Below, in pieces: positions 5,489 through 7,502 of a stretch of DNA of 7,502 nt. Position numbers and translations under genes: made by a program. Below the pieces are notes generated by a model. The model did not search any database and was not told the DNA's origin. It was given only the letters and a program-made list of their open reading frames with translations. Each line of letters opens with the position of its first letter. Positions within the stretch are counted from its first letter, which is position 1. The stretch is taken from contig JALOMN010000273.1 of the NCBI GenBank assembly GCA_025455445.1, positions 1 through 7,502 on the forward strand. The letters are read 5' to 3'. This stretch comes from Cyclobacteriaceae bacterium. Lineage in GTDB: Bacteria; Bacteroidota; Bacteroidia; Cytophagales; Cyclobacteriaceae.

Positions 5489-6643
5489 TTAACCTTCTGC
5501 CCGCTTTGCCTTATCCCAAACTGCAGACTGTTGTCTGCGCATCAGGCGCTTAGCACCGGCAAACACTGAGAGATTCATCATCGTGAAATAGTAGGGCACA
5601 AAAATAAATTTGTTCTTCAATTTTTTCTCGCGCAACACATGGCCAGCGGTGGCCAGCGAATAGAAACAAACTTGTCCGATAAAAACGAGGAGGTAAAAGG
5701 GTGACGCAGCAATCAGAAAAATATTCGCAACCAATAGAATCGCCAGTGAAAGCGGAGCGATACTCCAACGCATGGCACGGTGCGAAACATATTGCCATGT
5801 TACAAAGCCATACTTAAATACATTCAATAATTCAGGCAGTCTGAAAATTGCCTGAATACCACCTGCACTTATGCGCACCTTGCGCTTCCACTCTTCTTCA
5901 ATGCTTGCCGAAGCGGTTTCTATCGCATACGCATTGGGTTCATATACAAACCGATAGCCCGCTGCCACAATTTTCATTGACACGACAAAGTCTTCGATGA
6001 TCGTGTCAGCCGTAGGTGGTTGAAACAATTCCGTTCTTACTGCAAATAATTCGCCCGCAGCGCCAATGGCTGTGGTAAGTTGCGAGTCCAGTGTCTTAAG
6101 GGCAGATTCATATTTCCAATATAATCCCTCGCCCGCACCCGAAGCCTGATCTTCTTCTTTGCTGAGGATTCTTTTTTCACCGGCAACACCACCCACATTC
6201 GCAAACTGAAAATGACGCACCATATTTTTCAGTCCTTCTTTATTTACAAAGGTGTTTGCATCAGAGAAAATAACGATCGGAGATTTCACCAGCTTAATTA
6301 CCCGGTTCACCGCATGGATTTTACCCCTTCGGGCTTCTTCATAAAATACTTCCACTTCCTTAAACTCCTTACAGATAGATACCGTCTGGTCAGTAGAGCC
6401 ATCGGCCACCACCCATATAGCAAGTTTTTCTTTCGGATAATCAAGCGCCAATGTGTTATTGATTTTGGTGGCGATGTAAATGAGCGTGACGTGCGGAAGC
6501 GCTTCATCATTCGGAATTTGTGCAGGTTTATTTTTCCCAAAAAGTTTCGCAAACAGGAATATAAGAATGCCGTAGCCGATGTATGTATAAAAGATAATTG
6601 CAAAGGCAGTCCAGAATAGCCAAAAGATAAAATCGTATACCAT
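5489..6643 (-). CDS. Membrane family-2 glycosyltransferase with a deleted N-terminal motif
   Basis: The 384-residue protein has an N-terminal membrane segment (about 6-32). A GT-A catalytic domain follows, with WVVADGSTDQT (78-87), the metal-binding DxD-like VIFSDANT (124-131), the catalytic acid pair IIEDFVVSMK (215-224; Glu217, Asp218), and a basic block EEWKRKVRISAGG (249-262) at the usual acceptor-side position. Three or more membrane segments follow near 286-308, 310-332 and 347-363. This is the layout of processive or polysaccharide-type GT2 enzymes that use nucleotide sugars at the inner membrane. Normally the first beta-strand reads like VTLI followed by an Ala-Tyr-Asn-Glu-type nucleotide-binding motif and then an 'EEdYI..KI' helix. 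Here PHVTLI (50-55) passes directly to YIATKINNTLALDYP (56-70), in frame, about eight residues short. The enzyme may be inactive. ATG 6643 is the natural start. Product and acceptor are unknown. Confidence 0.8.
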   Translation of the reverse strand: MVYDFIFWLFWTAFAIIFYTYIGYGILIFLFAKLFGKNKPAQIPNDEALPHVTLIYIATKINNTLALDYPKEKLAIWVVADGSTDQTVSICKEFKEVEVFYEEARRGKIHAVNRVIKLVKSPIVIFSDANTFVNKEGLKNMVRHFQFANVGGVAGEKRILSKEEDQASGAGEGLYWKYESALKTLDSQLTTAIGAAGELFAVRTELFQPPTADTIIEDFVVSMKIVAAGYRFVYEPNAYAIETASASIEEEWKRKVRISAGGIQAIFRLPELLNVFKYGFVTWQYVSHRAMRWSIAPLSLAILLVANIFLIAASPFYLLVFIGQVCFYSLATAGHVLREKKLKNKFIFVPYYFTMMNLSVFAGAKRLMRRQQSAVWDKAKRAEG

Positions 6644-6748
6644 GAAAGATATTTTGAAAACCTAAAACTACATTTTCTTATCTAGACCCACCCTGTGAGT
6701 AAGAAAAATCAACACCAGATTTTGCCATCTGCAAATCACGAGGTTCGT
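6644..6748. other. Intergenic gap between HAD phosphatase and glycosyltransferase genes
   Basis: The 105-base gap lies between two minus-strand genes, which may form one transcript or two. It contains an A/T-only inverted repeat TTTTCTTA (6673-6680) and TAAGAAAA (6700-6707) with a 19-base loop. That is too weak to call a terminator with confidence. No Shine-Dalgarno sequence is evident before ATG 6643. Confidence 0.3.
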
Positions 6749-7369
6749 TTACCGAAATGGTTTAAAGAATTTTTTGTTAGCAAGGTTCAGCATGGGCAGA
6801 TCACCGGCAGTATCACCATAGGCAATGATTGTGTCGTATTGGGTGATATCAACCATTGCTTTCAATCGATTTACCTTTTCTTCACCGTTACAATTAGCAC
6901 CTGCAATTTTTCCGGTTAGCCGGTTGTTTTGAATCTCCAGTTCTGTTGCGATGGTCTCGATCTTATATTTCGAAGCCCACGGTCGTATCCAGTTAGCGGG
7001 AGAGGCCGAAATAATAATGATTCTGCCGCCTTCTTTTTGATGTTGAAGAATGGCATCCATCGCTTTGTGTCGTATCAGCGATGGCAGCACCTCAGCGCAA
7101 AACGAATTACAAAGCGCATTAAAATCTTCTAAAGAGGTATTGCCAAAGTAATGTGATAAAAATATTTCTTTAGCCTGTTGCGCGGTAACTACTTTTAACT
7201 TTTGAAGTACCAGGGGAAGGGCCAACACCATTAAACCAAAAATAAACCGGGCATTGCCAACAGCATAACGGGTGAATTCAAACAAGGTATCCTTGTGGGT
7301 GAGTGTACCATCAAAATCAAAAAGTACCAATTTGTGCTTTCGGGTAGAGTGGGAATTTTCTGTGTTCAC
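6749..7369 (-). CDS. HAD-IB family phosphatase (phosphoserine phosphatase-like)
   Basis: The 206-residue product carries all four HAD motifs. Motif I is LFDFDGTLT (Asp18 nucleophile, Asp20 general acid). Motif II is IIIISASP (Ser121/Ser123). Motif III is a Lys in GEEKVNRLK (Lys165). Motif IV is AYGDTAGDLPML (Asp186, Asp190). An alpha-helical cap lies between motifs I and II (about 25-105) and includes a hydrophobic stretch FIFGLMVLALPLVL. This belongs to subfamily IB, which includes phosphoserine-type phosphatases and relatives often found next to lipid or cell-envelope genes. The substrate is not determinable. It ends with the family-typical KKFFKPFR, so the C-terminus is complete. The start is GTG 7369: no in-frame ATG occurs before motif I, and an in-frame stop lies further upstream. 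The gene may be co-transcribed with the glycosyltransferase 105 bases downstream. Confidence 0.88.
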   Translation of the reverse strand: MNTENSHSTRKHKLVLFDFDGTLTHKDTLFEFTRYAVGNARFIFGLMVLALPLVLQKLKVVTAQQAKEIFLSHYFGNTSLEDFNALCNSFCAEVLPSLIRHKAMDAILQHQKEGGRIIIISASPANWIRPWASKYKIETIATELEIQNNRLTGKIAGANCNGEEKVNRLKAMVDITQYDTIIAYGDTAGDLPMLNLANKKFFKPFR

Positions 7370-7424
7370 GAGTGGGATATCAATAATAGAAAGAGAGGCG
7401 GAACCATACGACGAGGAAAGCGTG

Positions 7425-7502
7425 ATGGAAAATATCGTGAAGCAGGGCGATGCAACTGTGAAAGCACATCTTGAGCATTTAAGGGATCACGGCGAGGATG
7501 GG
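7425..7502 (+). CDS. Unrecognised protein, N-terminal fragment leaving the window
   Basis: From ATG 7425 the plus frame is open to the window end and reads MENIVKQGDATVKAHLEHL and onwards. Codon choice is strongly coding-like, with purine-rich first positions. GAGGAAAG (7413-7420) lies 4 bases before the ATG and could be a ribosome-binding site. The same coding-like pattern already exists upstream from about 7395 (EAEPYDEESV), so the true start may be earlier, or this may be the interior of a gene. The other frames here contain stops or low-quality text. It would diverge from the HAD phosphatase gene with only about 55 bases between starts. I recognise no family. Confidence 0.35.
   Translation, partial: MENIVKQGDATVKAHLEHLRDHGEDG

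Noticed and set aside
5455..5500. Terminator between the convergent small membrane protein and glycosyltransferase genes
   Set aside because: Only a 4-bp ATCC/GGAT pairing precedes a short T-run; no usable stem fits the 10-base gap.
6212..6619. Plus-strand open frame of 135 codons over the glycosyltransferase
   Set aside because: It is antisense to a gene with clear GT2 motifs; the product is Phe/Arg/His-rich, typical of reverse-strand readout.
6673..6707. A/T inverted repeat as terminator of the HAD gene
   Set aside because: The stem is only 8 A/T-rich pairs around a 19-base loop with no GC core; too unstable to call.
6695..6919. Plus-strand open frame of 74 codons
   Set aside because: It overlaps the C-terminal motif IV region of the HAD phosphatase on the other strand and shows no domain or signal.
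1..7502. Mobile element, CRISPR array, toxin-antitoxin pair or phage remnant
   Set aside because: No transposase, integrase, regularly spaced repeats, terminal inverted repeats or small toxin-like gene pair was seen on either strand.

Overview
The window looks like a chromosomal segment of a Bacteroidota bacterium, most likely of the Cytophagales type. This is inferred from gene content and style: a multi-FAS1 surface lipoprotein with an acidic stretch after the lipid-anchored Cys, a LytS/LytT-type kinase-regulator pair, a small outer-membrane beta-barrel protein, A/T-rich leaders almost without Shine-Dalgarno sequences, and moderate GC. No tRNA, rRNA, CRISPR array, insertion sequence or phage gene is visible.

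Layout. Positions 1-177 hold the 3' end of a plus-strand fatty-acid/sterol hydroxylase. A strong bidirectional hairpin terminator at 297-344 separates it from a convergent minus-strand beta-barrel gene (377-754) that lacks a signal peptide. A minus-strand secreted alpha/beta hydrolase follows (1010-1807). It diverges from a three-domain fasciclin lipoprotein (2010-3419), and the intergenic region between them contains two hairpins. A terminator at 3445-3477 closes the fasciclin gene. Next, on the plus strand, come a LytS-type histidine kinase fused to a piece of receiver domain (3527-4675), the remaining LytTR DNA-binding part of the regulator (4680-5096), and a small membrane protein (5128-5478). 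The rest is mainly minus strand: a membrane family-2 glycosyltransferase (5489-6643) and a HAD-IB phosphatase (6749-7369). The last ~80-110 bases read like the beginning of a plus-strand gene that leaves the window.

The most notable property is not a new system but a cluster of apparent internal deletions. In four places a protein runs normally, jumps, and resumes further along the same family alignment. The beta-barrel gene has lost its signal peptide and first strand. The kinase has lost its ATP-lid half together with the regulator's start. The receiver has lost its beta4-alpha4-beta5 part with a frame change. The glycosyltransferase has lost about eight residues carrying its first nucleotide-sugar motif. 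Neighbouring genes (hydrolase, fasciclin, small membrane protein, HAD phosphatase) look whole. Either this locus is decaying through small deletions, or the assembled sequence contains deletion artefacts; the sequence alone cannot decide. The intact ancestor would have had a complete two-component system here, and the present sequence probably does not encode a working one.
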